From Hermatobates lingyangjiaoensis (Eukaryota; Arthropoda; Insecta; Hemiptera; Hermatobatidae), in assembly GCA_026182355.1 (NCBI GenBank), contig JAPFBL010000239.1:124001-188000 (forward strand): 64,000 nucleotides of DNA, read 5' to 3'. Shown piece by piece: positions 32,724-42,284 of this stretch. The notes below the pieces were generated by a model. That model was given only the letters and a program-made list of their open reading frames with translations, was not told the DNA's origin and did not search any database. A program made the translations under genes and the position numbers. Numbering within the stretch: position 1 is the stretch's first letter; every line of letters begins with the position of its first letter.

Positions 32724-32985
32724 GCTCCATGAGGATTTTTGGTTTAAAGAATTCACACTTCTGTTTATATGCCGATGTTTCGCCAAAAAATTTTTGTTTG
32801 CCAATTTTTAAGGCTTGTTTTTGAGGAGGAAACTATATACGGTCCATGTCTCTATCTACCGTAAATAGTTTCTTCATCAAAAACAAGCCTTGAAGATGGC
32901 AAACAATTTTTGGCGAAACGACGTCGACGTATAAACAGGAGTTTAATTTATTTAGACCAAAAATCCTCAAGAAACTAATCTTTGA
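32724..32985. repeat. Family J fold-back element
   Basis: Arms GAGGATTTTTGGTTTAAAGA.. and ..AGACCAAAAATCCTC enclose mirrored hairpins at 32771-32814 (minus) and 32887-32929 (plus), with an inner palindrome TATACGGT..ACCGTAAATA. Confidence 0.75.
32887..32929 (+). ncRNA. Hammerhead-like motif, family J
   Basis: GCC, box TTGAAGA, extra T, stem GGCAAACAA..TTTTTGGC with two mismatches, GAAA, CGACGTC. The first core base is T instead of C. The left-arm copy and the copy at 35919 keep GCC/GGC as helix I. Confidence 0.4.
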
Positions 32986-33129
32986 ACTTTAAAAATCAGT
33001 GGTCGAGAAGCTACATCAATATTTAAAGCTAACTTACCTGCAACTAGTATCATACAGTTGCTATTCCTCATTGTGTGCTATTTATATCAACGAATGTAGG
33101 GTACAAATGTTAATGAAATAGTCTCCACA

Positions 33130-33321
33130 TATAGAAATGTAATAATATATTGTTAAATAACGCCCCGTATTTGACTTGCATCTATTCCTTATAATTTCTC
33201 CAATTTCCTCAATTCCTTCCTCGTCTCTTCATTAAAACTATAAAGCTTATCACCAATCTTACTAGTCGACATGTTAAAATGTTTAAATGAAGGACTGCGT
33301 CCAATTTTTACAAATTTAATA
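33130..33321. pseudogene. Inverted PLE N-terminal-like fragments meeting at GTCGACATG
   Basis: Minus strand from about 33273: M, then STSKIGDKLYSFNEETRKEL, then RKLEKL and a stop. Plus strand from 33268: MLKCLNEGLRPIFTNLII. Together they resemble consecutive parts of the fragment at 40463 (STIGD.VY..DEIT..L..KIEKL, then C..E). So one reading frame was cut and its halves placed head to head at the codons that in family L sit inside the ribozyme-like motif. Confidence 0.5.
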
Positions 33322-33765
33322 ATATAAAGAAGTCGTTTCGATCACATAGTGTTCTTCTTCAGGCATTAACAAAAAATACAATGACATCGGAGAGCTATCT
33401 ATAGTATAAAGTAAATAGTACAAAATAAAATAAGGAGTTCTATTTCCTTTTTATTCTTATAATTCTCTTTTATATTTCGTTATAGTTCTGTTAAATTTTT
33501 AATATATTTTCTATACTTAGTCTTAAAGCGTGTGTAAAGGCCTCTGCCTGACCTTTAGCGAAACAATAACAAAGAAATATACCTGTTTTCCAATATGAAA
33601 CAGATGTACTACACTCTATGCCCCACCCACTTCCACCCTATTCCTAGTCAGTTGTACCACAGACACGCATCCTTGGGTATGTACATCTCTCTTAACTTAT
33701 TCCATGTACTATTTACTTTATATATAGACAACTCAATGATGTCATTTTATTTTTTAATTTAAATC

Positions 33766-33799
33766 CTGAAGAAAAAGCCTAGGTGTTCGAAACGCGTTG
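33766..33799 (+). ncRNA. Hammerhead-like motif, family A, stem decayed
   Basis: CTGAAGA, then AAAAGCCTAGGTGTTC, GAAA, CGCGTTG. The 5' side of stem II is mutated, while its left-arm mirror (33331-33362) reads GAACACTATGTGATC. Confidence 0.35.
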
Positions 33800-33885
33800 T
33801 TCATATTATTAAATTTCTATATGTGGAGACTATTTCATTAACTTTTTTACCCTATAATAAGTAAAATACCAGTACTACCTTAGAA

Positions 33886-34356
33886 TCAGTTAATGTTATA
33901 GAGACCATTCAAAATTATTGAATAATCTGTAAAAAAAAAAAATAAAGAAGGTCAAGAAAGAGTAGTCATGAAGGCAAAAAGGCTGAGTTGGAAGTCTGCA
34001 CTTACGCAAAGCTTAATGAAAACCCATATATTCCTAACAAACGTCATTCACAATGATTTGCAACGATGAAGGTTTACGTTGCCCACAAGAGGGGGACTTG
34101 ACGTTCATCCTAGAACAAACAACGATTTAGATTGCCTAGAATACACAATGTTGCCTCCATAGCGAATATATACATTTAAAAACCTCCGCAATAACCACTT
34201 TAATACTCAAGAGTACTTTAGGTATAAAACATTCTAGAAATAAAACAAGCCTACATAATATAAACTTTAGATGTTAAACAAATGTCTAACTCGAAACACC
34301 AAATCCGTGAATATGTCGACATATATTTAATGATAAATAATACTATGATTTGATTG
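33886..34356. other. Unassigned stretch
   Basis: Nothing supported. Confidence 0.5.
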
Positions 34357-34364
34357 TAGTAAAG

Positions 34365-34638
34365 CAGGGATTTTCAACATTTTTTACATCGCAAGCCAAT
34401 TTTGACGCCAAAATTTATTCGCGACCGTTTAGTGAAAAATAAAATAAAATTAACAACAAATAAAAACGAGGAAATTAAAATAAATTTGTTCAATAGTAAC
34501 TTTAATGAGATTACTGCGCCGCATTAATAATAAATAAATTATTTAATTAATTTAGTCCTTTATTTTCTATTTAAAAATAAACAATTTCTAACATTTCGCG
34601 ACCCCAAGAGGGACGCGACCCACCGGTTGAAGACTGTT
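34365..34638. mobile_element. hAT-like MITE, copy 2
   Basis: Begins CAGGGATTTTCAACATTTTT and ends ACCGGTTGAAGACTGTT. Interior closely matches 24403-24660 (TTACATCGCAA, ATTTATTCGCGACC, ACATTTCGCGACC). Flanks TAGTAAAG and GTGTAAAG may be a decayed 8-bp duplication. Confidence 0.7.
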
Positions 34639-35079
34639 GTGTAAAGAAACGATCGGTATCCGTACGAGCAATATCGGTGAACATAATCTCTCACAAAGAA
34701 GATACTATCAAAGGAAAAGGCAATGTAAGCTAGCGTTATTATTGAATCCAGTGATATATGTATACTTACTATTAAACAAAAAGTAATTTTATATACAATA
34801 TTGCTGAGAAAGTATTTCTAATTAAAAAAAATGGGGTATTCACATCGCATTATTGTTGACTCGAGTAATACTCAGAATAATATGCTATTAAAGCAAGTAA
34901 CTACAGGTAGAATGTAATAAGTATGCGTCTTATGCAATTTGTTTTTCCAATATTCAGAATGCAAGGCAGTCTGTCTTCTCATGCGATTCTTCACAGGAGC
35001 CCGAGTACTTTCAGAAGCAGAAACCACAAAAAAAATTAGTGGTTCACATAATATTTCCTATACCACGACTGCAGATCAC

Positions 35080-35400
35080 AGATACACTCGACCCTCGAAT
35101 TTCCGCACAAATAGAGACCGAAACAGGTACAGAAACTGAAAAGTCCGGAAATTGGTAACACTGGTAAATGGTAACCTAATGATGGGTAGAGTAGGCTAAG
35201 TGGTTGACAGCATGCCAAGACGTACCGTATACATAACCTCAATAAAACTTCCTAGAAGGGCTATGCTATCTAAATTTCACTTCCTTTAGCATACTACATA
35301 TTTCATTTAAATAAACACTACTATTAACATATAATAAGCAGTGTATGTTTATTATACATTAAAATACGAAATAGTAATATTGTTTATGCATAAACAGAAG
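35080..35400 (+). repeat. Dispersed repeat R2, copy 1
   Basis: Shares, in inverse orientation, sequence with 59930-60174 plus 60468-60565: AATAGAGACCGA, AACAGAAAAGTC-like, TAACACTGG, and TTATGCATAAACA near the end. The second copy is split by a SINE. Class unknown. Confidence 0.65.
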
Positions 35401-35403
35401 TTA

Positions 35404-35484
35404 TGCTGCATCATAACAGATACACATAAACTGTTTTTATGGTTATGTAACCTTCTTGTATATGTGTATCTGTTATGATGCAGC
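35404..35484. repeat. Perfect 24-bp inverted repeat
   Basis: CTGCATCATAACAGATACAC at about 35405 is mirrored by GTGTATCTGTTATGATGCAG ending at 35484, about 30 bp apart. It adjoins R2. Confidence 0.8.
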
Positions 35485-35918
35485 TAGATAAAAGCATGGA
35501 CCGTTAAATAGTGTTTCCTCTAAAACAAGGTAATAATGTCTGTAGGTTTTTGTTTTCCCTTAATTTCTTTGATTTTTTGACTCTTTTTTTATTGTTTTGT
35601 AATTTTCTGTGTTTGTTACTGTCTGTCTGTTTTTGCTTGAATGCTCTGTATAGAGGTATCCTCCCAGAATTAGTTGTGTAATAGTGCGCTTATCTGTTTG
35701 AAAATTGGGTTTTGATGTTCTGAATAATTAATAATAAGTAATTAGGTTAAACAACAAATGTTTGTTTTTAAATAATGAATAATAACACTGGGTATTTTAT
35801 GATCCTTTTGTGATTCTCTTGTAACTGAACTTTTTGTTTGTTTGGTTTGTTTTCTTTTGTTGGTATCCGTGGATGTATTTGTCTTGCTTTACTTATGTCG
35901 TTAATAAATTGTTTTTTA
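35485..35918. other. T-rich stretch without recognised gene
   Basis: Nothing supported. Confidence 0.5.
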
Positions 35919-35957
35919 GCCTTGAAAATGTCAAACAACTTTTAGCGAAACGTCGGC
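35919..35957 (+). ncRNA. Hammerhead-like motif, family J, solo
   Basis: GCC, box TTGAAAA, extra T, stem GTCAAACAA..TTTTAGC (weak), GAAA, CGTC, GGC. Helix I GCC/GGC holds and H17 would be C; the box has two changes. Confidence 0.35.
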
Positions 35958-36439
35958 GACCAAAATTTTCAAGAACTCCTTCTGTGATTTTAAAAAAGCT
36001 ATAGTTTGCTTAAGATAATGGTCTCACTCTGCCCTCATTGTAAATTAACAATACCTTGATGATAATTTACGGATAAAATACGGATAATTTTGGATGAGAA
36101 AAACAAAAGTATGGAAACTTGAAAGTACGGTTTCAAGGATCGAGTTTCCCTATGCTATAAACCTCTAATATACTTTACACAGATTTATAATTAGTCTACT
36201 ATTGTTTACCTAAAGTAGTTCGGTAAAGTACATAACGTTGGAGTGTAGTGTCGAATGAGGAGTACTATCCAAAATAGTTTGCTCAAATGTACATTTTCGA
36301 ATACTATTCCCAATAAACGTTGACAAATATCCATTTCAGATATAAAATTATTTATTTTAAACTCAATAAGATTTTTTTTTAAAAAAAATCAAACAATTTT
36401 AATAAATTCCATTATTTTGCGTTGTAAGAGTTCTAAGTT

Positions 36440-36620
36440 AATGTGTAGAAATCCGCCGGAGGAGATTAGTTGCTCTTGTTTCATTTGCGGTTTCCAGCGG
36501 TGTATTAGAGCGGTTTCAATTAGCCTTACATCCCTCCTCCAATGTTTTCTCCATACACATTTCTGATGTGTGTTACATTCAAAGATTAAATGCTCTAGTA
36601 TTTATAGTTCGCCTTTAGTC
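36440..36620 (-). pseudogene. Retrotransposon coding remnant (ExxLEHLIFEC type)
   Basis: Minus strand from about 36620: ILEHLIFECNTHQKCVWRKH, then WRRDVRLIETALIHRWKPQM and K. The motif (E)xLEHLIFxC with following H..C is typical of the cysteine-histidine tail after reverse transcriptase in non-LTR retrotransposons. A stop precedes it and no RT motifs are visible, so it is a fragment. It could be another mobile-element protein. Confidence 0.45.
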
Positions 36621-36689
36621 GAATGGTTTTTATCTAACAGTAAGTTAAAATTAAGACAAATTATATAACCGTATAGAAATTAAAATCGA

Positions 36690-37200
36690 AAAAGAGTAAC
36701 ACACAAGTGTAAAGACACACAGATACAAACCCAAAGTTTCGGGCAATCTGTCCTCAGGAGAAAAAAAGAAGGGGAGAGACCCAAGCACGTTGTAGATGCA
36801 ACGGCAAGTAACTGTTTCTTTACTCTATGTGTTGGAGCCAGGTTAGCTCAGTGGTTAACGTACTCGCCTCTGAACTGATAGGACCAGGATTCGATCCCCA
36901 CCTGGCCCTCGATTTATTCATGCGGCAGGTGAATAAATCTGAGCACATCGTCCCTCGGAGAAGGACTTTAAACCGTCGGTCCCAAACCTGTACGATGTCA
37001 GGTACTCGTTAAAGATCCCTACTCTAAATACACTTGAGTTAGACAAAATTTAGGACTCCTACTGTAGAATCAATCTTCATTGTGTGGTATCACAAAAGGC
37101 CAATGCTCGGCCTATGTGTGTCCCTTGTAGGACTGCCACTGCAACCTAACCTAACCTACTCTATGTGTTACTCTTCTTCGATTTTGAATTCGTATTGCAT
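36690..37200 (-). repeat. Family M-related element split by a SINE
   Basis: Minus-strand hairpin region 36732-36757 (CTGAGGA, C, degraded stem, GCCC, GAAAC). The following TTACTCTATGTGTT / ACTCTTCTTCG sequence is continuous at 28055-28080 but here is cut by a SINE at 36834-37156. Confidence 0.6.
36834..37156 (+). mobile_element. tRNA-derived SINE with CCTAA tail and 13-bp TSD
   Basis: Exact duplication TACTCTATGTGTT at 36821-36833 and 37157-37169. Head GGTTAGCTCAGTGG (A box) and GGATTCGATCCCC (B box, one change from GGTTCGATCCC). Body includes CGTCGGTCCC and GTACGATGTCAGGTACTCGT. The tail differs from the minus-strand copies at 15918 and 60175: GGACTGCCACTGCAACCTAA, then CCTAACC. Likely mobilised by a partner retrotransposon. 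Confidence 0.9.
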
Positions 37201-38710
37201 CCAATTTGGACCATCTATCCGTTTATTAAATGTATAAAAATTAATACTTATAATAATTATATATATAAAATATTATAGTATAATGATAATACAAATAAAT
37301 GTATGTTTATATTACGCAATTAATTTGTAATAATTATAAAATTGATACACAGTTAAACTTTAATTCAATGTATTGCAAGATTCAGTGTTATGTAAATTAG
37401 ACTCATTCATGGATTGCCCTCTGGCGATGCTTGAACGAGAAGATATAATATTAATAATAAGCAGAAAACATATCAAGATCAGTAATTACTTGTATAACAC
37501 TTGTTTTGAACATGTTAAAGAAGTTATACATTCAATATACGTCGATTAATTCAGAAATATTCTGAGATTTACAAGACGTTTAAAATATTGTTAGTGTCTT
37601 TTCAATTTTTTTTTTTAAATTAAATTGTATTTTTTACTTTTTAATTATTATTTATGACTATTTCCTGGTAAAACGCTGTGAATATTAGTTTGTTTTTCAT
37701 AAATAAAAGGAGTTATTTTATGTTAGAAAAGAAATATTGCATCGATTAACACACTAAAGTCATCAAGCCTTGACTGGCCAGGAATCATTTGGAAATGTGC
37801 CAGATCTCTGTTTTTACGACTACCTTTAAAGTTTAATGGTGGACATTAAGATGAAAATAAAAGAAATTGAAGATTGATTATAAAGTAAAGGAACTGAATA
37901 ACCCTCCCTAAGGCAATGAAGATAGAGATATCCTTAGGTAAATTTATCTATCTATACCTTAGGTGGAAAATCTGGCCCATAAGAACAAGTTAGTTTCTAT
38001 ATCAATGTAAGAGAACTGAGGCTATAAAAGACCTTGAGTACGAGCATATAAATGTGATTATATAGACCGTTATTATGTGCAAGAGAAAACAATCACTTTG
38101 AATCCCTGTTCATTATGGAAGGTGTTACTAACGGCGGCAATAAAACATCTGTATACATCATTTCTAAACAGACGCCTAAAACACAACAATGTATCCAACC
38201 ATCTCTTCTTCAATAACATCGCTAGGGACCTTGCTAAAGCAATCAAAACCTAATCTAGACAATAAGTCGATTTTGAATAATCTTTAAAAATAAATTGCCT
38301 GAAGAAGGCTATATCAAAACGAGGAAACTAGTCAAACAGTCAAGCATTACACACATGTCTTTAGGTAGAATATTGTTAACTGCCAAACAAAATACAAACT
38401 AACTTCATTTAAATATATAATAACAAATGTAAAACATTAATAAATTTAAATGAATACACAATTTAAAGCTACACAAAAGAAAATAAATCAAAATAATAAA
38501 TAAAATAAATTTAAGGAAGTAGTAATTTAAATTATTTCTAAATTGAAAATATTTTTTTTTAAAAAAAAAAATCAAAATGACATATAAAGTAAATACAAAT
38601 TACTAGAAATTTAAATGATTTCCAAAACAAAGAATTTTGGAAAATAACTTACAAGACAATTACGAGTCCTAGGGAGTTTAATTTCCCTGTCCAGAACAGA
38701 TTTGCTCGAT
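37201..38710. other. AT-rich stretch without recognised gene
   Basis: Nothing supported over 1.5 kb. Confidence 0.5.
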
Positions 38711-39060
38711 TTAAGTATTAAGTATACTATAATATACTTATTAGTATATTTAACGAAGTATACTTAGTTAAATATACTTACTAAGTATACTTAACGAAGT
38801 ATACTTAGTTAAATATACTCACTAAGTATACTTAACGAAGTATACTTAGTTAAATATACTTACTAACTAATTATACTTAACGAAGTATACTTAGTTAAAT
38901 ATACTTGCTAAGTATACTTAACGAAGTATACTTAGTTAAATATACTTGCTAAGTATACTTAACGAAGTATACTTAGTTAAATATACTTACTAACTAAGTA
39001 TACTTAGTTAACTATACTTAATACTTGGTTATACTTAGTATTAAGTATTCTAGGTATACT
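38711..39060. repeat. 41-bp palindromic minisatellite
   Basis: About seven copies of a 41-bp unit built from TAACGAAGTATACTTAGTTA and AATATACTTACTAAGTATAC. Each unit is almost self-complementary (AAGTATACTT). Copies are nearly identical, indicating recent homogenisation. Decays into TACTTAGTATTAAG variants after 39000. Confidence 0.95.
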
Positions 39061-39702
39061 AAATACTAAGAATACTAACCATTCTACTAAGTATTCTTAT
39101 TCATCGTTAGAATACTTCAGAAGTGCAAGTGTATTCTGGACGACTGGTAAACTTGCAACTAAAGAAACACTGACTGAATGCTCCTTGATCGACAGCAATC
39201 ATCTGAGCTGAGTGCCATTGATGCACTCAGCCTACGGCAAGTCCAACAGAAGGAAAGAATTCCTAGCAAAGCGCTCTGACCGCAATGCCTTCACCTGTTT
39301 TCCTACTTTTACAATGAGCTTTCCCTGAGTTTCCCTTTAATGTAGCAAGTAAAAGACTTCTTACCAGGCTACCTCCTTTGTAAAGATACAGTGTTCTTCA
39401 TTCGTGTTCTTCGTGCAATAACATTTTATACCCAAAGTGCTCATAAGAGTCTGAGATTCTATCGTAATCAGCCACATTAAGTAAATATCTCCGATTGAAC
39501 TTTACAATTCAACTTTTCAATTACAGTTAAACAACTGTGTAGCTTAATTTTTCGTTAAGTTTTTTTTTATGTTTTCCTCTCGGGTAGTCACTCTACCATG
39601 AGAAAGTATATTTTTGTAACCTGTTCCCTTTTTAATTACCTAATCTTACTTTTACTTACATTTGCACTACACTGAAATATAATATAATACTAACCTATTG
39701 CA
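39061..39702. other. Unassigned stretch
   Basis: Balanced composition at 39110-39340, but no ORF or element recognised. Confidence 0.45.
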
Positions 39703-39890
39703 GAGTGAATAGCTAATGAAATGGTCTCCACGTTATAAAAATTTAATCGTATAAACAACGCAATTCGAACACCACGTGTTCGAAACACGTTGTTTATACG
39801 ATTAAATTTTTATATGTGGAGACCATTTCATTAGCTTTTTACCCTATAATTCGTAAATACCACATAATAACTGATTGCACTACGTTAGAA

Positions 39891-39891
<1 letters not shown>
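39703..39891. repeat. Minimal family A palindrome, core deleted
   Basis: Left GAATAGCTAATGAAATGGTC, right GACCATTTCATTAGC and the usual tail to CTACGTTAGAAT. The arms meet inside stem II (CGAACAC/CACGTGTTCGAAAC at 39766-39785), so both CUGANGA boxes are gone and one perfect hairpin remains. Confidence 0.8.
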
Positions 39892-39894
<3 letters not shown>

Positions 39895-39922
<28 letters not shown>

Positions 39923-39925
39923 AAT
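39895..39925. repeat. (TA)n microsatellite
   Basis: Pure AT dinucleotides next to the family A end. Confidence 0.9.
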
Positions 39926-40076
39926 ACAATATAATTTACATAGGCTAATTAATGCATTAATTTTGTGTGTGAGAGTGTATGAGAGCAGGCAATCTCAAAA
40001 CAAAAAAATAAATAAAGTAACCAAACTTCATACAGACATTATTATAAGCCCTACGCCGGAAAGCTCGGGATAATAT

Positions 40077-40182
40077 TGAACGGTTGAAAGATCTTAGTCT
40101 TGTTTTCCCATTTTCTTATTGTGGTTTGATCATTGATTGTTATTTCACGTTTTTATGTGAAATCTTTTTATGTATGTATATA

Positions 40183-40227
<45 letters not shown>
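40077..40227 (+). repeat. Family E 3' part plus (TA)n
   Basis: Starts inside the hairpin (ACGGTTGAAAGATCTTAGTC) and runs to TTATTTCACG and beyond; 5' half absent. TA array 40180-40227. Confidence 0.75.
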
Positions 40228-40230
<3 letters not shown>

Positions 40231-40343
40231 CATAATTGAAAATGACGCCGAATTTAGCTGATACCTGTTTCTTAACAAGTTTCTCAATTTTACTAAATAA
40301 TACTCTCGTTATTTCGTCTACACAATAAACTACATCTCCTGTA

Positions 40344-40382
40344 GTCGACATGTTTCGAATGATCAACATTCATCATCAGGAC
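40344..40382 (-). ncRNA. Hammerhead-like motif, family L left arm
   Basis: Minus strand: GTC, CTGATGA, extra T, GAATG/CATTC stem with TTGAT loop, GAAA, CATGTC, GAC. Boxes intact, helix I GTC/GAC, helix III AC/GT closing an AT loop, H17 = C. The ATG of the outward frame lies across that loop. Confidence 0.6.
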
Positions 40383-40431
40383 GTGAATAATTTCTAGGGT
40401 GAATTATCTGTTCACTGTAGAAGTTATTCAC

Positions 40432-40470
40432 GTTCCGATGATGAATGTTGATCATTCGAAACATGTCGAC
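40432..40470 (+). ncRNA. Hammerhead-like motif, family L right arm
   Basis: GTT, CCGATGA (U4 to C), extra T, GAATG/CATTC, GAAA, CATGTC, GAC. As the left arm but with one changed core base. Confidence 0.5.
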
Positions 40471-40639
40471 TATAGGAGATGTAGTTTATTGTGTAGACGA
40501 AATAACGAGAGTATTATTTAGTAAAATTGAGAAACTTGTTAAGAAACAGGTATCAGCTAAATTTGGTGTCATTTTCAATAATGTGTGTGTCAAGGAAGTG
40601 TGTCATTTATATAAATTAAATATATATATATTTTTTTAA
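40463..40639 (+). pseudogene. PLE N-terminal-like frame starting inside ribozyme-like motif
   Basis: ATG at 40463-40465 lies within the sequence GAAACATGTCGAC. The frame reads MSTIGDVVYCVDEITRVLFS, then KIEKLVKKQVSAKFGVIFNN and VCVKEVCHLYKLNIYIFF, about 58 codons. Residues STIGD, (E)xT, K.EKL and FN..C recur in the fragments at 15565, 18001 and 33130. The mirrored arm (40232-40351, minus) carries the same frame. No catalytic domain; the element is a short derivative. PLE identity is inferred from the N-terminal pattern. Confidence 0.5.
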
Positions 40640-40719
40640 TGTGTCTTCAATTGACTATTTGTTATAATTTTTTAATTTTATTTATTGTATTTGAATTATA
40701 CTTTGGCTCTGCTCGTTCC

Positions 40720-40915
40720 ATTCTCCGACCTTTGCTGTCTAGTCCCTTTATTTTACGCTAGTGCTGCGCTCATCGGTCAACTCTTCATTGCTTCGAATGG
40801 AGTCGCCGTCCTGCCTTATTGCGGGACTCTTCGCCTCCTGATGATGGCAGTCATCGAAATAAAGAAGTGAGTTATGCCTGTGTCTGTCTGTTAACTTCGT
40901 TTAAATCCTATTTTA
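40720..40915 (+). repeat. Family K element
   Basis: GTCCTGCCTTATTGCGGGAC, hairpin 40838-40866, then GTGAGTTATGCCTGTGTCTG, matching 13760 and 49840 in opposite orientation. Core: CTGATGA, extra T, weakly paired stem ending GTCATC, GAAA, TAAAG. Confidence 0.6.
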
Positions 40916-41815
40916 TATAAATGTGCATACACTCATCCACTCTAAACAGTCCATAGTCATATAGTATCAAAGTCCTCAAGCAGATGACTATCGTCTATAT
41001 CAGACTGCGTATCGGCACTCGCTTGAGAGTCTGATAGCCAATACTAACACAAAGCCCCAAGATACCTATCAGACTTCCTTGCACAGGGTGCAGAACTCAC
41101 AATGACCTTGATGTATATAGTACTCATAAAGCAGCATTTAGATGAGTCACCATTTATTACAACTGCTACAATGAATCCTCCAACACAAAGACTAAGCCAG
41201 CTTGACCAAATGAAGACGTTATTTAGAATAGAGTTATTCTTGGAAGGAATCATTCAATAAGTTCAGGTCAATAGGAGGTCCATGAATTTGCTTATTTAAG
41301 GTTTGGTTCGGAGATTAAAAGCAAACTAAGATTTTCTAGGTCGATTGATTTTAGAAGGGTCAGACTGAACAGACAAGAGTCAAGGTAGCTGTCTGTTGAA
41401 GGAGCAGGAAGGCTCAAGGTGACGGAGCCATTCAGGTCGAAACTTGATTAATCATTGGGGAGGCTAGAAATAGCTCTTGGGTGACATTCGATTAAAAGGC
41501 GATTCAAGGTGGCCATGCCGCCAGTAAATAACGAGGCGTTGAGCAAGATGGCATTCAAAGGGACTGACTGACGTCTGGTCGTGAACCGCGCCTTCTAACT
41601 TGTATCAACTCAGCTGCTGATTGAAGCCTTAAGAGACTCCATGCATTCAGTGTCGCTGCGGACAAATCATTCAAACAGAAACTGAAACATACAACACGTG
41701 AGAGAAAGAAACTTTCAAAAAACGAACCTCCAAGGTAACAAGGAGCACAAGGTGGAAATTAACCAATGAGCTCAAATGATTCGTAATGAGACTGGGAAAT
41801 TTATAAAATTCATAA
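40916..41815. other. Unassigned stretch
   Basis: Composition is more balanced than the surroundings (41280-41760), but there is no ORF I can name and no repeat. This is one of the few candidate single-copy regions. Confidence 0.45.
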
Positions 41816-41962
41816 ATTTATTAATTGTGCGATGAGTTATTCTGTGGTATTTACTAATATTTCGGAAAGTATTGGGCCTCCACACGCACACACACACACA
41901 ATTTATTAAAAAAATAAACAACGCGTTTCGAACACTAGATGTTCTTCTTCAGATTCAATAAT
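41816..41962 (-). repeat. Family C element, single arm
   Basis: Minus strand: hairpin 41916-41955 (CTGAAGA, extra A, GAACAT..GTGTTC, GAAA, CGCGTTGTT), then the GTGTGGAGGCCC tail and GAGTAAATACC-like end. Contains a (CA)n run of 20 bp. Confidence 0.7.
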
Positions 41963-41995
41963 ATATCGACCGCTTGATAGAATAGGTGTGTTATC

Positions 41996-42034
<39 letters not shown>

Positions 42035-42070
42035 TAGTTTGATCATTGATATATATATATATAATACATA

Positions 42071-42249
42071 TATCATCAAACCACAATATGAAATTGTAAA
42101 ACAAGACTATGATCTTTCAACCGTAACAAGTGGTCTTCGTCAGAGTCATAAACCCAACTGTTGGGTTTTAAAGATCTTAGTCTTGTTTTCCCATTTCTTA
42201 TTGTGGTTTGATCATTGATTGTTATTTCACGTGTTTATGTGAAATCTTT
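42071..42249. repeat. Family E fold-back element
   Basis: Left arm intact with hairpin on minus; right arm begins after the core (AAAGATCTTAGTCTTG). Surrounded by TA microsatellites. Confidence 0.8.
42105..42147 (-). ncRNA. Hammerhead-like motif, family E
   Basis: Minus strand: GACT, CTGACGA, extra A, GACCA..CGGTT, GAAA, GATCAT, AGTC. Helix I perfect, boxes intact; one stem II mismatch. Confidence 0.55.
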
Positions 42250-42284
42250 TATTACACGCATATATATATATATATATGATATAT

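Larger units (their letters stand above)
33097..33885. mobile_element. Family A element with inverted PLE N-terminal coding pieces
   Basis: Ends match other family A copies (GTAGGGTACAAATGTTAATG at left; GTGGAGACTATTTCATTAAC and TTTTTTACCCTATAAT at right). Hairpins: minus 33331-33362, plus 33766-33799. Between 33130 and 33321 it holds two oppositely oriented parts of one PLE-like frame that meet at GTCGACATG. Confidence 0.7.
40232..40639. mobile_element. Family L fold-back element with PLE start region
   Basis: Arms 40232-40400 and 40425-40585 are near-perfect complements. Each includes a hammerhead-like motif (40344-40382 minus, 40432-40470 plus) and a PLE-like frame reading outward. A TA microsatellite adjoins the left end. 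Confidence 0.85.

Noticed and set aside
38711..39060. CRISPR-like array
   Set aside because: Units are contiguous without unique spacers and the DNA is eukaryotic in character; it is a minisatellite.
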